From the NCBI GenBank assembly GCA_022827275.1, contig JAJDTG010000020.1, positions 1-64,000 of the forward strand: 64,000 nt of DNA, read 5' to 3'. The number at the start of each line of letters is the position of its first letter. Positions within the stretch are counted from its first letter, which is position 1. Below are positions 1 through 7,888 of the stretch, piece after piece. The stretch is from Candidatus Dadabacteria bacterium (lineage in GTDB: Bacteria > Desulfobacterota_D > UBA1144 > Nemesobacterales > Nemesobacteraceae). The position numbers and the translations under genes are program-made. The notes under the pieces were generated by a model. It searched no databases and was not told the DNA's origin. It saw only the letters and a program-made list of their open reading frames with translations.

Positions 1-31
1 AGTTGAGGTAGGGTAATGGACAAGGCCGGAG

Positions 32-67
32 TTCAGGATCAAAGACTCATGAGTCTTTGATCCTGAA
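32..67. repeat. 36-bp perfect palindrome
   Basis: Bases 32-67 read identically on both strands, with two 18-base arms meeting at an ATGA-containing centre (CTCATGAG) and no loop. As RNA it would form a long hairpin with only the tight centre unpaired. No T-run follows on either side, so a terminator is not obvious. It could be a bidirectional terminator of genes left of the window, a dimeric protein-binding site or a mobile-element end. Confidence 0.8.
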
Positions 68-430
68 ACTGAAGAAATGCCGAAAACTTAAATTTGCGAA
101 AAATTCCGAGCACTACCATCTGAATAAAGATCCCAATTTTAATTGTAAGCTGCTTCCCGATTGAGTAGCCGACAGGATAACCAAGCTTGACTGCTCCATG
201 GATTCCCTGTTGTTTGGTGTAGCGTTTTCTGTATTGATCCAGTAAAACAGTAATGAACCCCGAAGGGATAGTTGCGTCCGCCGGATGGTCGGGACTGGTG
301 AATCGGAGGCGGAATACGTTTGAATCGGCAGTATGGCCGTCTGAATGCCGGAATATGTCTCGTCGTTGCTCTGGTTCCGGAAACCTGGACCCTGAAAATC
401 ATATAAGCGCAAATCCCTCATACTTGGCAA

Positions 431-443
431 AAATTGACAATTT
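431..443. promoter_or_regulatory. Palindromic operator candidate before parD-like gene
   Basis: AAATTG-A-CAATTT is a perfect 6-1-6 palindrome that contains a TTGACA -35-like hexamer (434-439), about 40 bases before the antitoxin start. ParD-type ribbon-helix-helix antitoxins usually repress their own operon at such short palindromes. No well-spaced -10 box is clear, so the promoter assignment is weak. Confidence 0.4.
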
Positions 444-484
444 CACCTCTTTTAAGCACCCTAATTTATTGGGGAGATAAATTT

Positions 485-763
485 ATGCCTACTCGTAATA
501 TAAACCTGACCGATCGCTATGATTCTTTTTTGACTCGGCAGATAAGCTCCGGTCGGTTCAAAAATGCCAGCGAAGTCGTGAGAGCGGCTCTGCACCTTCT
601 GGAGCGAGAGGAATTGGAAGCAAAAGCTAAGCTTGAAGCATTGAGGCGGGAAGTCAAAGTGGGGGAAGATGCCTACAGCCGAGGGGAAGTCTTTGTTATT
701 GAAGATGACGCTGCGTTGAGCCGGTTCTTTAGCCAGATAGCCAAGGAAGTCGCCGAAACATGA
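485..763 (+). CDS. ParD-like ribbon-helix-helix antitoxin
   Basis: A protein of 92 residues that resembles type II ParD/CopG antitoxins. An N-terminal strand (about residues 3-8, RNINLTD) would contact DNA and form the dimer. It is followed by helices with the typical 'GRFKNASEVVRAAL' pattern and a charged, helical C-terminal tail that would wrap the toxin. The start at 485 is chosen because a GGGGAG ribosome site lies 7 bases upstream; a longer frame from 434 lacks one. The ParE-like toxin begins 16 bases downstream, so the two form an operon. Expected role: neutralise the toxin and repress the promoter. Function is inferred from family pattern and pairing only. Confidence 0.85.
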   Translation: MPTRNINLTDRYDSFLTRQISSGRFKNASEVVRAALHLLEREELEAKAKLEALRREVKVGEDAYSRGEVFVIEDDAALSRFFSQIAKEVAET

Positions 764-779
764 CGGAGAGCAGGTGATC

Positions 780-1136
780 ATGCGCAAACTCACGATCACC
801 AACCCGGCCCGCACCGACCTACTCAATATTCGTGTATATACGGTGAGCCGTTACGGTCGCGAGACAGCAAATTCTTACGACACTCTTCTCAAGCAGGCCA
901 TCCGCGATGTTAGAGAAGACCCATATCGCCTAGGCAGTAAAAACCGCCCTGAAATCAGTAAGAATATTCGCAGTTGCCACACGATGCTGAGTCGTGCTAG
1001 GGCTGGGGGAACCGTAAAGAAACCTCGTCATTTCATTTTTTATTTCCTGCCGAACGAAGATGAAATAGTTATAAGCAGAGTTCTTCATGATTCCAGAGAT
1101 ATTGTGCGTCATATCCCCGAAGAACATCTCGAGTAA
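780..1136 (+). CDS. ParE/RelE-superfamily toxin
   Basis: About 118 residues with the ParE layout: an N-terminal strand ('LTITNPARTDLL'), two helices and a C-terminal sheet containing 'HFIFYFLPNEDEIVISRVLH', the hallmark of the family. ParE toxins usually poison DNA gyrase, while RelE relatives cleave mRNA on the ribosome; the sequence alone does not decide which applies here. The ATG at 780 is preferred over the GTG at 774 because GGAGAG lies nine bases before it. It is cotranscribed with the ParD-like antitoxin. A somewhat long insert in the middle (around 'SCHTMLSRARAGGTVKK') separates the helices from the sheet. Confidence 0.82.
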   Translation: MRKLTITNPARTDLLNIRVYTVSRYGRETANSYDTLLKQAIRDVREDPYRLGSKNRPEISKNIRSCHTMLSRARAGGTVKKPRHFIFYFLPNEDEIVISRVLHDSRDIVRHIPEEHLE

Positions 1137-1247
1137 GCCCAGAAAGGCACTTACAAGGAAACAGACAGAAAACAGTTGAAGCACGCTTCAGCAAGTCATA
1201 TCTTCCCACCGCCTTAATCGACATATCAACTCCGAGTTAAAAAGACT

Positions 1248-1277
1248 TTGCATTTTCTGAATTTACCGACATATTTC
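1248..1277 (+). promoter_or_regulatory. Possible pyk promoter, leaderless-type spacing
   Basis: TTGCAT at 1248-1253 and TATTTC at 1272-1277 are separated by 18 bases, and the pyk ATG follows only 7 bases after the -10-like box. No Shine-Dalgarno sequence precedes the ATG. The -10 match is poor, so this is tentative. Confidence 0.3.
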
Positions 1278-1284
1278 CCCGTTT

Positions 1285-2691
1285 ATGAAACCCTTTAGAA
1301 AAACGAAGATTATCTGCACCGCCGGCCCCTCCACAAATTCGTACGAAATGCTGATGAAAATGTACGAGGCGGGCATGAACGCCGTGCGCCTCAACATGTC
1401 GCACGGTACTCACGAAAGCCACCTTGAAGTAATCAAGACGGTGAAATCCTTAAACAGGGAAGTTGAAGACTCGATCGCCCTGATACTTGACACTCAGGGA
1501 CCGGAGATCAGAACTGGGGTTCTCCAAAGCGACCTGCATATAAGCAAGGGAGATGTAATTACAGTGTCCGTAAGACCCGACGATGTTGAGGAGTCTTCAA
1601 TTCATATCAATTACGAGGATATTATCAACGAAGTTCAGATAGGAGAGAAGATAACCGTGGACAACGGTCTCATAAACCTGCAGGTGCTCGAGAAGGACCA
1701 CGGAACCATGAAATGCAGGGTAATTGACGGCGGAACCATGAAGAGCAAACGCCACGTCAATCTGCCCGGGGTAAAAGTCAATCTTCCTTCGATAACAGAC
1801 AAGGACAAGGCGGACATAGAGTTTGGAGTCAGAAACAAAGTCGATTACATAGCTCTTTCTTTCGTCAGGGAGGCACAGGACGTTTTGGAACTCAAAGAAC
1901 TGCTAGGACCTGACGGGGAAGGAATAAAAATCATCTCTAAAATCGAGGACCAGGAAGGGGTGAGCAACGTAGAGGAAATCGTCGAAGCATCGGACGCGGT
2001 TATGGTTGCGAGGGGAGATCTCGGTATCGAGATAAGCATTGAGGAATTGCCGGACGTACAGAGAGTGATAGTCGGCAAATGCCAGGAGAAAGGCAAGAGA
2101 GTCATAGTCGCCACCCACCTTCTTGAATCAATGATCGACAACCCGATTCCCACCCGGGCGGAAGTAACGGACGTCTCAAATGCGGTCTACGAGGAAATCG
2201 ACGCTCTCATGCTCTCGGGGGAGACAACAACCGGGAAATATCCCGTAAGGTCAATAGAGCATCTCGACAAGATAGCCTTAAAGGCGGAAAGTCTCACAAG
2301 TCTGCAGATGGGCAAGCTTCTTGTTAAGCAGGACCTCAAACAGCATATAGCGGCTTCAGCGGTTGAACTCGCCGAATCAATTGACGCCAAATGCCTGGTT
2401 GTAATAACGAGAAAAGGATTAATGGCTCAGTTGACAACAAATTGCAGGCCGGCCAAGACACCTATTCACGCGGTAACTTTCGACAACAGAATAAAACGGC
2501 AGCTCTGTTTGAACAGGGCCGTAACCGCGCATCTCATGGAAGAATCCGAAGACCCTGAAAAGAGAATACAGGATGCCTTCAGGTTGCTGAAAGAAAAACA
2601 GATATTAAAACAGGACGATCTTATAGTGCTTGTATCGGACGTTATCACGACAGCCGGCATAGACTCAATCCAGCTAAGAGAGATAGCGTAA
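1285..2691 (+). CDS. pyk: Pyruvate kinase
   Basis: Catalyses phosphoenolpyruvate plus ADP to pyruvate plus ATP, the last step of glycolysis in the cytoplasm. The 468 residues cover the full family length. Visible signatures are 'KTKIICTAGP' at the N terminus, 'RLNMSHG' (substrate and K+ region), 'ILDTQGPEIRTG', the catalytic lysine segment 'IISKIEDQEG', the metal-binding 'VMVARGDLGIEI', and 'PTRAEVTDVSNAV' leading to 'ALMLSGETTTGKYPV'. The C-terminal alpha/beta domain follows. The usual ATQMLESM motif reads ATHLLESM here, a mild deviation. It is a single transcription unit between two toxin-antitoxin pairs. No Shine-Dalgarno sequence is seen, and a short or absent leader is possible. Confidence 0.97.
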   Translation: MKPFRKTKIICTAGPSTNSYEMLMKMYEAGMNAVRLNMSHGTHESHLEVIKTVKSLNREVEDSIALILDTQGPEIRTGVLQSDLHISKGDVITVSVRPDDVEESSIHINYEDIINEVQIGEKITVDNGLINLQVLEKDHGTMKCRVIDGGTMKSKRHVNLPGVKVNLPSITDKDKADIEFGVRNKVDYIALSFVREAQDVLELKELLGPDGEGIKIISKIEDQEGVSNVEEIVEASDAVMVARGDLGIEISIEELPDVQRVIVGKCQEKGKRVIVATHLLESMIDNPIPTRAEVTDVSNAVYEEIDALMLSGETTTGKYPVRSIEHLDKIALKAESLTSLQMGKLLVKQDLKQHIAASAVELAESIDAKCLVVITRKGLMAQLTTNCRPAKTPIHAVTFDNRIKRQLCLNRAVTAHLMEESEDPEKRIQDAFRLLKEKQILKQDDLIVLVSDVITTAGIDSIQLREIA

Positions 2692-2809
2692 CCTGTTTTA
2701 GTATCCAAACCCCGAAACTGCTGCTTCTGCTTCACAGACATTATATTGCTTCAATGTTTTTTGCATGGTTTCACTGCACTGGTATCCTTAGAATTTGGGG
2801 GAAGCGTTT

Positions 2810-3034
2810 ATGGAAACTTCTAAAATCACGTCAAAAGGCCGTGTAACCATTCCTCACGCATTGCGCAGGGCTGCGGACCTGAAAACAGGCGACAAGCTCG
2901 TTTTCAGTTTAGATGGAGACCATATTATCGCAACCAAGCTAAAAACTGCCAAAGACTCTTACTTGGGCAGTGTTTCTTTAAACCTTGAAGAATGGCTTTC
3001 GGATGAGGATGAAGAAGCATGGAGTGACCTTTAA
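2810..3034 (+). CDS. AbrB/MazE-type antitoxin
   Basis: A 74-residue protein with an N-terminal swapped-hairpin AbrB DNA-binding domain ('SKITSKGRVTIPHALRRAADLKTGDKL', residues about 4-30). This is typical of MazE/VapB-like antitoxins. The acidic C terminus (EEWLSDEDEEAW) would bind the toxin. The ATG at 2810 follows GGGGGA with good spacing; an in-frame TTG at 2795 would only add five residues. The 3' end overlaps the start of the MazF-like toxin, implying coupled translation. Confidence 0.85.
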   Translation: METSKITSKGRVTIPHALRRAADLKTGDKLVFSLDGDHIIATKLKTAKDSYLGSVSLNLEEWLSDEDEEAWSDL

Positions 3035-3368
3035 ACCCCATGATATCGTAGTTGTTTCTTTTCCTTTTACTGACTCCTCCACCAAAAAGCGCAGGCCTGC
3101 TTTGGTTATATCATCCGAAGAGTTCAACGAGAATCACGATCAATTGATTTTAGCTATGATTACGACTGCTAAGCATAGTTCCTGGCGAAGCGATATAAAA
3201 TTGAAGGACTATGCTGAAGCCAATTTAATCGTACCGTCAATAGTACGCTTAAAACTCTTTACGTTAGAGAAATCGATGGTTGTTCGGCAACTGGGGTACT
3301 TATCGAAGAAGGACAAAAATGCCGTTAATGCTTCCTTAAAACAATATATGTTTGACCCACCACACTAA
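3009..3368 (+). CDS. MazF/PemK-family endoribonuclease toxin
   Basis: About 119 residues with the PemK/MazF fold. The N-terminal 'HDIVVVSFPFTDSSTKKRRPALVIS' contains the conserved arginine-proline before the second strand, and 'SIVRLKLFTLEKSMVVRQLG' corresponds to the C-terminal sheet. MazF toxins cleave mRNA at short motifs. ATG codons at 3003 and 3009 are both possible, and both lie within the antitoxin gene, so antitoxin and toxin are translationally coupled. The last four bases overlap the convergent transporter gene on the other strand, which could allow antisense effects between the two transcripts. Confidence 0.87.
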   Translation: MKKHGVTFKPHDIVVVSFPFTDSSTKKRRPALVISSEEFNENHDQLILAMITTAKHSSWRSDIKLKDYAEANLIVPSIVRLKLFTLEKSMVVRQLGYLSKKDKNAVNASLKQYMFDPPH

Positions 3369-4777
3369 ACTCTCCATCCATAAAGCATAATTGCGCACAC
3401 GGCCGTAATAATAAACGCGCCGATAAGGTTAAGGGCCAGTCCATTTCTTGCCATTACTTTTGTCGAAAAGGCTCCCGCGCTGAACACAATTACGTTCGGC
3501 GCAGTAGCAACCGGAAGCATGAAAGCGCAGCTTGCGCTCATTGCCGCGGGCACCATCAGCAGTGCCGGTTCGATATTCATCGCCATTGCGGTAGCCGCGA
3601 GAATCGGCATCATCAAAGTCGTGGTCGCGGTGTTGCTTGTGAGTTCCGTGAGAAAAGTAATCGCAAGGCAAATAACGGCCAGCATCAAAACAATGTGCAA
3701 AACGCCAATACCGGAGAGGGCCTCGCCGAGCGCAGCGCTTAACCCGGACGCGATAAAAGCCTTTGCAATCGCTATGCCTCCTCCGAACAAAATGAGCATC
3801 CCCCAGGGAATGTTGCTTGCTGTTTCCCAGTCAAGCAGCCTGCCCCCCTTGCCATTGGGCACGAGGAACATCACTATGACAGCCGCAAGCACTACACTGG
3901 CGTCATTTGCTCCCGGAACGCCGAACCAGGTTTTCCAGCCGCCAAACGGCTCGCTGCGCGTCATCCAAGCAACCGCTGTGAGCAGGAACACGATCAGTAC
4001 GCGCGCTTCGTGACAACTCCACTTTCCCACTTCAGGCATGGTAAAACCACCCGAACCAGTGAGATGACGAGTAAGATAGAGCCCGATTATCGGAACGAAA
4101 ATCACGACAACCGGAATCCCCAAACTCATCCAGGTCAAAAACGGAATTTCCACTCCGGTGTTCTGGAAATAAATCTCACTGAACACCAAGTTAGGAGGAG
4201 TTCCTATGGGTGTTCCTATGCCTCCGACGCTCGCCGCGTGCGCTATGCCAAGCAGAAGAGGCACCGCAAGGGCTCTGTCCCTAGCTTTTTCCAGTACCGC
4301 CATGGCCACGGGAAGCATCATAAGAGTTGTGGCGGTGTTTGAAATCCACATGCTCAGCACCGCCGAGGCCGCCATGAAACCAAACACCAGCCGGCGGGGA
4401 CTTGACCCTCCGAAAAAATTAACCATGGTAAGAGCCAGGCGTCTGTGCGCACCGCTTCCGGCCATCGCCGTCGACAGTATGAATCCGCCGAGAAGCAGCA
4501 ATATTAGAGGAGCTCCGTAGGACTCGCTGATTTCCCTCGGAGAAAGAACGCCCATAATCGGGAACAAGGCAAACGGCAGAAGAGAAGTAACCGGAATCGG
4601 TACAGGTTCAAAAATCCACCATACCGCGCACACTGCGGAGACTGCTGCGGTCCAGCACGCGTCGCTCTCCCAGCCAAGGGATTTTAACGTGAGGAAAAGG
4701 ACCGCACCCAGAAAGGGGCCAGCAACGAGAAAAAACAGGGAACTCCCGCTGGTTGGGAACTCTTTCTTTCCGCACAT
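3365..4777 (-). CDS. SLC13/DASS-family sodium:dicarboxylate (anion) symporter
   Basis: A 470-residue integral membrane protein that should import di- or tricarboxylates, or another divalent anion, with Na+. The two repeated 'SNTAT' motifs that form the Na+/substrate sites are visible ('ISNTATTLMMLPVA' in the first half, 'TSNTATTTLMMPILAA' in the second), in a frame of 11 or more hydrophobic segments. An N-terminal segment of about 20 polar residues precedes the first helix. It is the last gene of a minus-strand operon and starts one base after the gshA stop. The exact substrate cannot be read from sequence; succinate, malate and sulfate are all known in the family. The 3' end overlaps mazF by four bases. 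Confidence 0.9.
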   Translation of the reverse strand: MCGKKEFPTSGSSLFFLVAGPFLGAVLFLTLKSLGWESDACWTAAVSAVCAVWWIFEPVPIPVTSLLPFALFPIMGVLSPREISESYGAPLILLLLGGFILSTAMAGSGAHRRLALTMVNFFGGSSPRRLVFGFMAASAVLSMWISNTATTLMMLPVAMAVLEKARDRALAVPLLLGIAHAASVGGIGTPIGTPPNLVFSEIYFQNTGVEIPFLTWMSLGIPVVVIFVPIIGLYLTRHLTGSGGFTMPEVGKWSCHEARVLIVFLLTAVAWMTRSEPFGGWKTWFGVPGANDASVVLAAVIVMFLVPNGKGGRLLDWETASNIPWGMLILFGGGIAIAKAFIASGLSAALGEALSGIGVLHIVLMLAVICLAITFLTELTSNTATTTLMMPILAATAMAMNIEPALLMVPAAMSASCAFMLPVATAPNVIVFSAGAFSTKVMARNGLALNLIGAFIITAVCAIMLYGWRV

Positions 4778-4778
4778 A

Positions 4779-6002
4779 TCAGCAATCCACGTCCCTTAAC
4801 ACTTTCTCTATTTCGTAGCCTGCGGCGATAGTCGCAACCTTGGAGACAAGACCAAATGCCGGAGAAATCCCGTTCGCCAAGGAATCGTCGCACGGAAGAA
4901 ACTCCATCCCCTTTGAGTTAAGATTCTCAAGTTCATCCCGAAGGGGGTTAACCCTGTAGAACATTCCCGCCACTTGGGACTGAACAAGATAAACAACCGG
5001 CTCGCCCACAAGACCGTCCCCGACGCGAAGCGAGGTCGGTACGCCCTCCTGTATCACCACGTCCCGAACCGGAACTCCTCCCTTTGAAACCCGCATCCTT
5101 TTTCTGTCGCGCGAGTTCATCCCCATTATGCTCTGCGGATCGGTAACGCTCGTAACGGCCATGCCGTAGGTGCCTGAATTGCTTTTAACGAAAAGCGAGG
5201 GCTTGTGGTCTATGTCTCTTTTCACATACTCGCTTCTGACCCTCGAGAGAATTTCTTCGGCTCTTTCGAAAACCCGCTCCCTGTCTTCAGGGAAATCAAA
5301 ATCCACCCCGGTTTCCAAAACGGTTTCAACCGACATCACCCAGGGGTCCACCTCCAGTATTTCGGCAAGCTCGCTGCAGAGGCGGTTGTAAAACTCGAAA
5401 TGCACATCCTTTTTTCTCGCGTGCCATCCTATTTCAACGGGCGGCAGTACGGGCTGGCGTAAATTGTGCAGGGTTTTCGGACACTTCTCCGAAAAATCAT
5501 TGTTTATCATTATGATATCGGGCACGAACCCGTCTATCACCGCCGAGCCTTTCTCCTGAAAAACCCGCTTCGCCTCGATTGTCTCCCCGTTTGCAGAACC
5601 GAACGAGGCAGTCTCCCTTCGAAATTCCTCGTTCGCGATGCCGACGCGCACCTCGTAACCTTCATCCTCCAAGACGGACTTTATTACCCAGACATTTTCC
5701 CAGTAGTAGGCGTTTTTGGTGTTGAGCTCGGGTACCAAAAGGATCTTTTCGGCGCTCGGGTATCTGGAAAAAAGATATTTTCTGAAGAGCTTCCCCGCGT
5801 TTTTCCTGAAACCCGCGGAAAGATTGTTAAAGCCTGCAGGGAAAACATTGGTGTCTATAGGGGCAATCTTATGCTCGGAGAAACGCAGGTCAACGGAGCT
5901 GTAAAGTGGCACCATCACCTTTTCGCAATGGGACTCTATCCAGCGGGAAATCTCCCCGTGCTTGCTAGCGATATTTCTTTCAAGCTGATCTATAAGCATC
6001 AT
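4779..6002 (-). CDS. gshA: Glutamate-cysteine ligase, proteobacterial GshA type
   Basis: Joins glutamate and cysteine with ATP to make gamma-glutamylcysteine, the first step of glutathione synthesis. The 407 residues resemble the family first defined in Acidithiobacillus (TIGR02049 type), distinct from E. coli GshA. Recognisable stretches are 'APIDTNVFPAGFNNL' near residue 50, 'NDFSEKCPKTL' and 'KSNSGTYGMAV' (an ATP-grasp-like element). A partner gshB is not in the window. It sits between the RDD protein (8 bases) and the DASS transporter (1 base), in an operon that also carries a DsbA-like oxidoreductase, which suggests shared thiol metabolism. The first two codons are both ATG, so the start may be 5999. 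Confidence 0.85.
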   Translation of the reverse strand: MMLIDQLERNIASKHGEISRWIESHCEKVMVPLYSSVDLRFSEHKIAPIDTNVFPAGFNNLSAGFRKNAGKLFRKYLFSRYPSAEKILLVPELNTKNAYYWENVWVIKSVLEDEGYEVRVGIANEEFRRETASFGSANGETIEAKRVFQEKGSAVIDGFVPDIIMINNDFSEKCPKTLHNLRQPVLPPVEIGWHARKKDVHFEFYNRLCSELAEILEVDPWVMSVETVLETGVDFDFPEDRERVFERAEEILSRVRSEYVKRDIDHKPSLFVKSNSGTYGMAVTSVTDPQSIMGMNSRDRKRMRVSKGGVPVRDVVIQEGVPTSLRVGDGLVGEPVVYLVQSQVAGMFYRVNPLRDELENLNSKGMEFLPCDDSLANGISPAFGLVSKVATIAAGYEIEKVLRDVDC

Positions 6003-6010
6003 ACGCCAAG

Positions 6011-6805
6011 TCAGGCCCTCACGACGAAAGTTCCGCAGAGACGGTCGCTGAGAGTCTTGCGTTGCGGGTCAAGCGTCGAAAGCGCAAAACCCACAAAAAC
6101 TGTGGCCACAGAAAAAATCCAGCCGACCCACCTAAGCAAATTCGTCTGAAATCCGGCAGGGGAACCATCCCGCATCACCACACGGATACCCGCGGCTGAG
6201 TTTCCGAGAGTCGTTCCGCACCAGGAGGGAAGAAAAATAAAATAGGTGGTCGCCAGCACATAAGCGCAAAGACATATCCACCCCCATATGGAAACAAATT
6301 CTCCGAGGCCCGGGAAAAAAGTTTCTCCGATGAGGTTCGCCCCCGAGAGAAGCGCCACGGCCGCAATGCAAAGAGTGAACAGAAGATCTACGGAAAATGC
6401 GAAGAATCTCTCCCCGAAGGTAGCAGCAACCATTCCGTGGGGCAGGGGCGGGGGACTCTCTTTTTCTATCTGCTCTTCCTTTCCCTGCTGCTCTTCCTTT
6501 TCCGTGATCTCCTCGTCCAGATCCCTTTCAAAGGCAAGGAAGTCCTCAAGTTCTCCCTCGGGCAATTCTTCGTCGTGAGGTTCACCCGCGGGGTTGAGTT
6601 CAAACGTCGCCCCGACTGCTGTCTCGACCCCGCTGGCCAAGACCTCGACAGGAGTAGGCTCTCCACTCCTGTCAATAAGTACCTCCGTACTCAGCTCATC
6701 TTCATAGAGATACTTGAAAATAGGGACGGGAGAGAGGGCGGCCCCGCATTTTTTGCATTCCTCAAGATAATCAAAGCTCGTGTAGCCGCACTCAGGACAT
6801 TTCAT
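6011..6805 (-). CDS. RDD-family membrane protein with N-terminal zinc ribbon
   Basis: The 264 residues begin with a CPEC...CKKC zinc ribbon (cysteines 3, 6, 17, 20), followed by a long acidic, low-complexity linker rich in glutamate (about residues 75-120). The RDD domain then has four hydrophobic segments ('FGERFFAFSVDLLFTLC', 'WGWICLCAYVLATTYF', 'TTLGNSAAGIRVV', 'WIFSVATVFVGFAL'). RDD proteins are poorly understood; some are implicated in ion transport or stress adaptation. The soluble ribbon suggests a cytoplasmic protein-protein or nucleic-acid contact. It is co-operonic with gshA (8 bases) and the DsbA-like gene (18 bases). Confidence 0.85.
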   Translation of the reverse strand: MKCPECGYTSFDYLEECKKCGAALSPVPIFKYLYEDELSTEVLIDRSGEPTPVEVLASGVETAVGATFELNPAGEPHDEELPEGELEDFLAFERDLDEEITEKEEQQGKEEQIEKESPPPLPHGMVAATFGERFFAFSVDLLFTLCIAAVALLSGANLIGETFFPGLGEFVSIWGWICLCAYVLATTYFIFLPSWCGTTLGNSAAGIRVVMRDGSPAGFQTNLLRWVGWIFSVATVFVGFALSTLDPQRKTLSDRLCGTFVVRA

Positions 6806-6823
6806 AGCAGGACCCCACGGAAA

Positions 6824-7867
6824 TTACTTTCCGGAACTTTCGGACTTCAGGGAAATGCGGTAATCAACGGCGTTTCTAACCGCTTTCATGTTGGCCCCTC
6901 CCGAAATCACGAAGCCGTCAACCACGAATGTCGGAGTGCCGCTTACCCCGATCGATCTGCCCTCATCCATGTCCGAAGCGACTCTCCGCTTGGTTTCCTC
7001 GGATTCAACGCACTGATTGTATTTTTTCATATCGACCCCGAGCTTCTGCGCCATCCCCGCAAAGGTCTCTCTAGCGTCGGCAACTTTTATTTCTCTTTGC
7101 TTTTCAAAAATAGAGTCGTGCAGCTTCCAGAATTTCTCGTTTGACTGGTCATAAACGCAAAGAGAGGCAATCGAGGCTTCTTCTGCCCATTTGTGAAACG
7201 AAAGCGGGAACTGCTTGTAAAAGAACTTTACCTTGTCCTTGTAGTCCTCAAGGAAGTCAGCAACCTCGTTTGCGGCCTTAGCGCAGTAGCCGCATTGAAA
7301 ATCCGAGTACTCAACCACGGTTACCTGAGCCTCAGGATTTCCTTTTGAAGGAATATTCTCAAGAGAGATCTTCCCTGCGGTCTCGGCTGCGGGGTCTTTA
7401 TCGAGACTTTCAAGACTGCCAACCATTATTGTTTTGCGGTCGCCTGAAACCAGAATCGGAACCTGTTTGCCCTCTGAGGTAAGAAACCCTTGCCTGACCC
7501 CCGCAAAACCCGTTTCCTTCATCTCATTCACCTTTACGGCGGGCGCGTTGCCCATTATCAAAAATTTTCCGTCGCGACTTACAAGAAACGGGAAACTCCG
7601 GCTCTTGCCGTCAGCAAATCCGACTTCGTATCTGCCTTTCTTGAATCCCTTCATCTCAGCATCTCCCTCCTTAACTGCCTTCACCGTAAAGCCAGCTGGA
7701 AGATAAACCCCGTAACGGTTCTTGAAGTGGTACTCAAGTTTCCCGGGATCAATGTTATCAAGCGCAAAGAGACTTGTGGGGGAAAGAAGAACCGCCGCCA
7801 GAATCGCTAAAACAACTGTCGCAAAAACAGATTCTATCGCCCTTCGGGCGAATATTTTTTTTCTCAT
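6824..7867 (-). CDS. Periplasmic DsbA/DsbC-like thiol-disulfide oxidoreductase
   Basis: 347 residues. A signal peptide (about residues 1-36) is followed by an N-terminal region of about 130 residues resembling a DsbC-like dimerisation or propeptide domain. A thioredoxin-fold domain then carries CGYC at residues 192-195 ('YSDFQCGYCAKA') and the cis-proline loop 'GVSGTPTF'. This matches the Thioredoxin_4/DsbA-like 'SDFQCPYC' family, which forms or reshuffles disulfides in exported proteins. It lies 21 bases after purB and 18 before the RDD gene. Whether it oxidises or isomerises cannot be told from sequence; no DsbB or DsbD partner is visible here. Confidence 0.87.
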   Translation of the reverse strand: MRKKIFARRAIESVFATVVLAILAAVLLSPTSLFALDNIDPGKLEYHFKNRYGVYLPAGFTVKAVKEGDAEMKGFKKGRYEVGFADGKSRSFPFLVSRDGKFLIMGNAPAVKVNEMKETGFAGVRQGFLTSEGKQVPILVSGDRKTIMVGSLESLDKDPAAETAGKISLENIPSKGNPEAQVTVVEYSDFQCGYCAKAANEVADFLEDYKDKVKFFYKQFPLSFHKWAEEASIASLCVYDQSNEKFWKLHDSIFEKQREIKVADARETFAGMAQKLGVDMKKYNQCVESEETKRRVASDMDEGRSIGVSGTPTFVVDGFVISGGANMKAVRNAVDYRISLKSESSGK

Positions 7868-7888
7868 TTTGTGGAAACTCCTTGCTAG

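Larger units (their letters stand above)
1..484. other. Left-edge intergenic region
   Basis: No convincing gene is seen in these 484 bases. A minus-strand open frame of about 105 codons (113-430) matches no family I recognise and has no good ribosome site, so I do not call it. The stretch holds a perfect palindrome at 32-67 and a short operator-like palindrome at 431-443, directly before the ParD-like gene. It may carry the remains of an older insertion, but nothing in it identifies one. Confidence 0.5.

Noticed and set aside
113-430. Minus-strand open frame of 105 codons in the left-edge gap
   Set aside because: No ribosome site, no recognised family and no neighbours; it may be chance or the scar of an older element.
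3519-4013. Long plus-strand frame inside the DASS transporter gene
   Set aside because: It is the antisense reading of the transporter, whose motifs are unambiguous on the minus strand.
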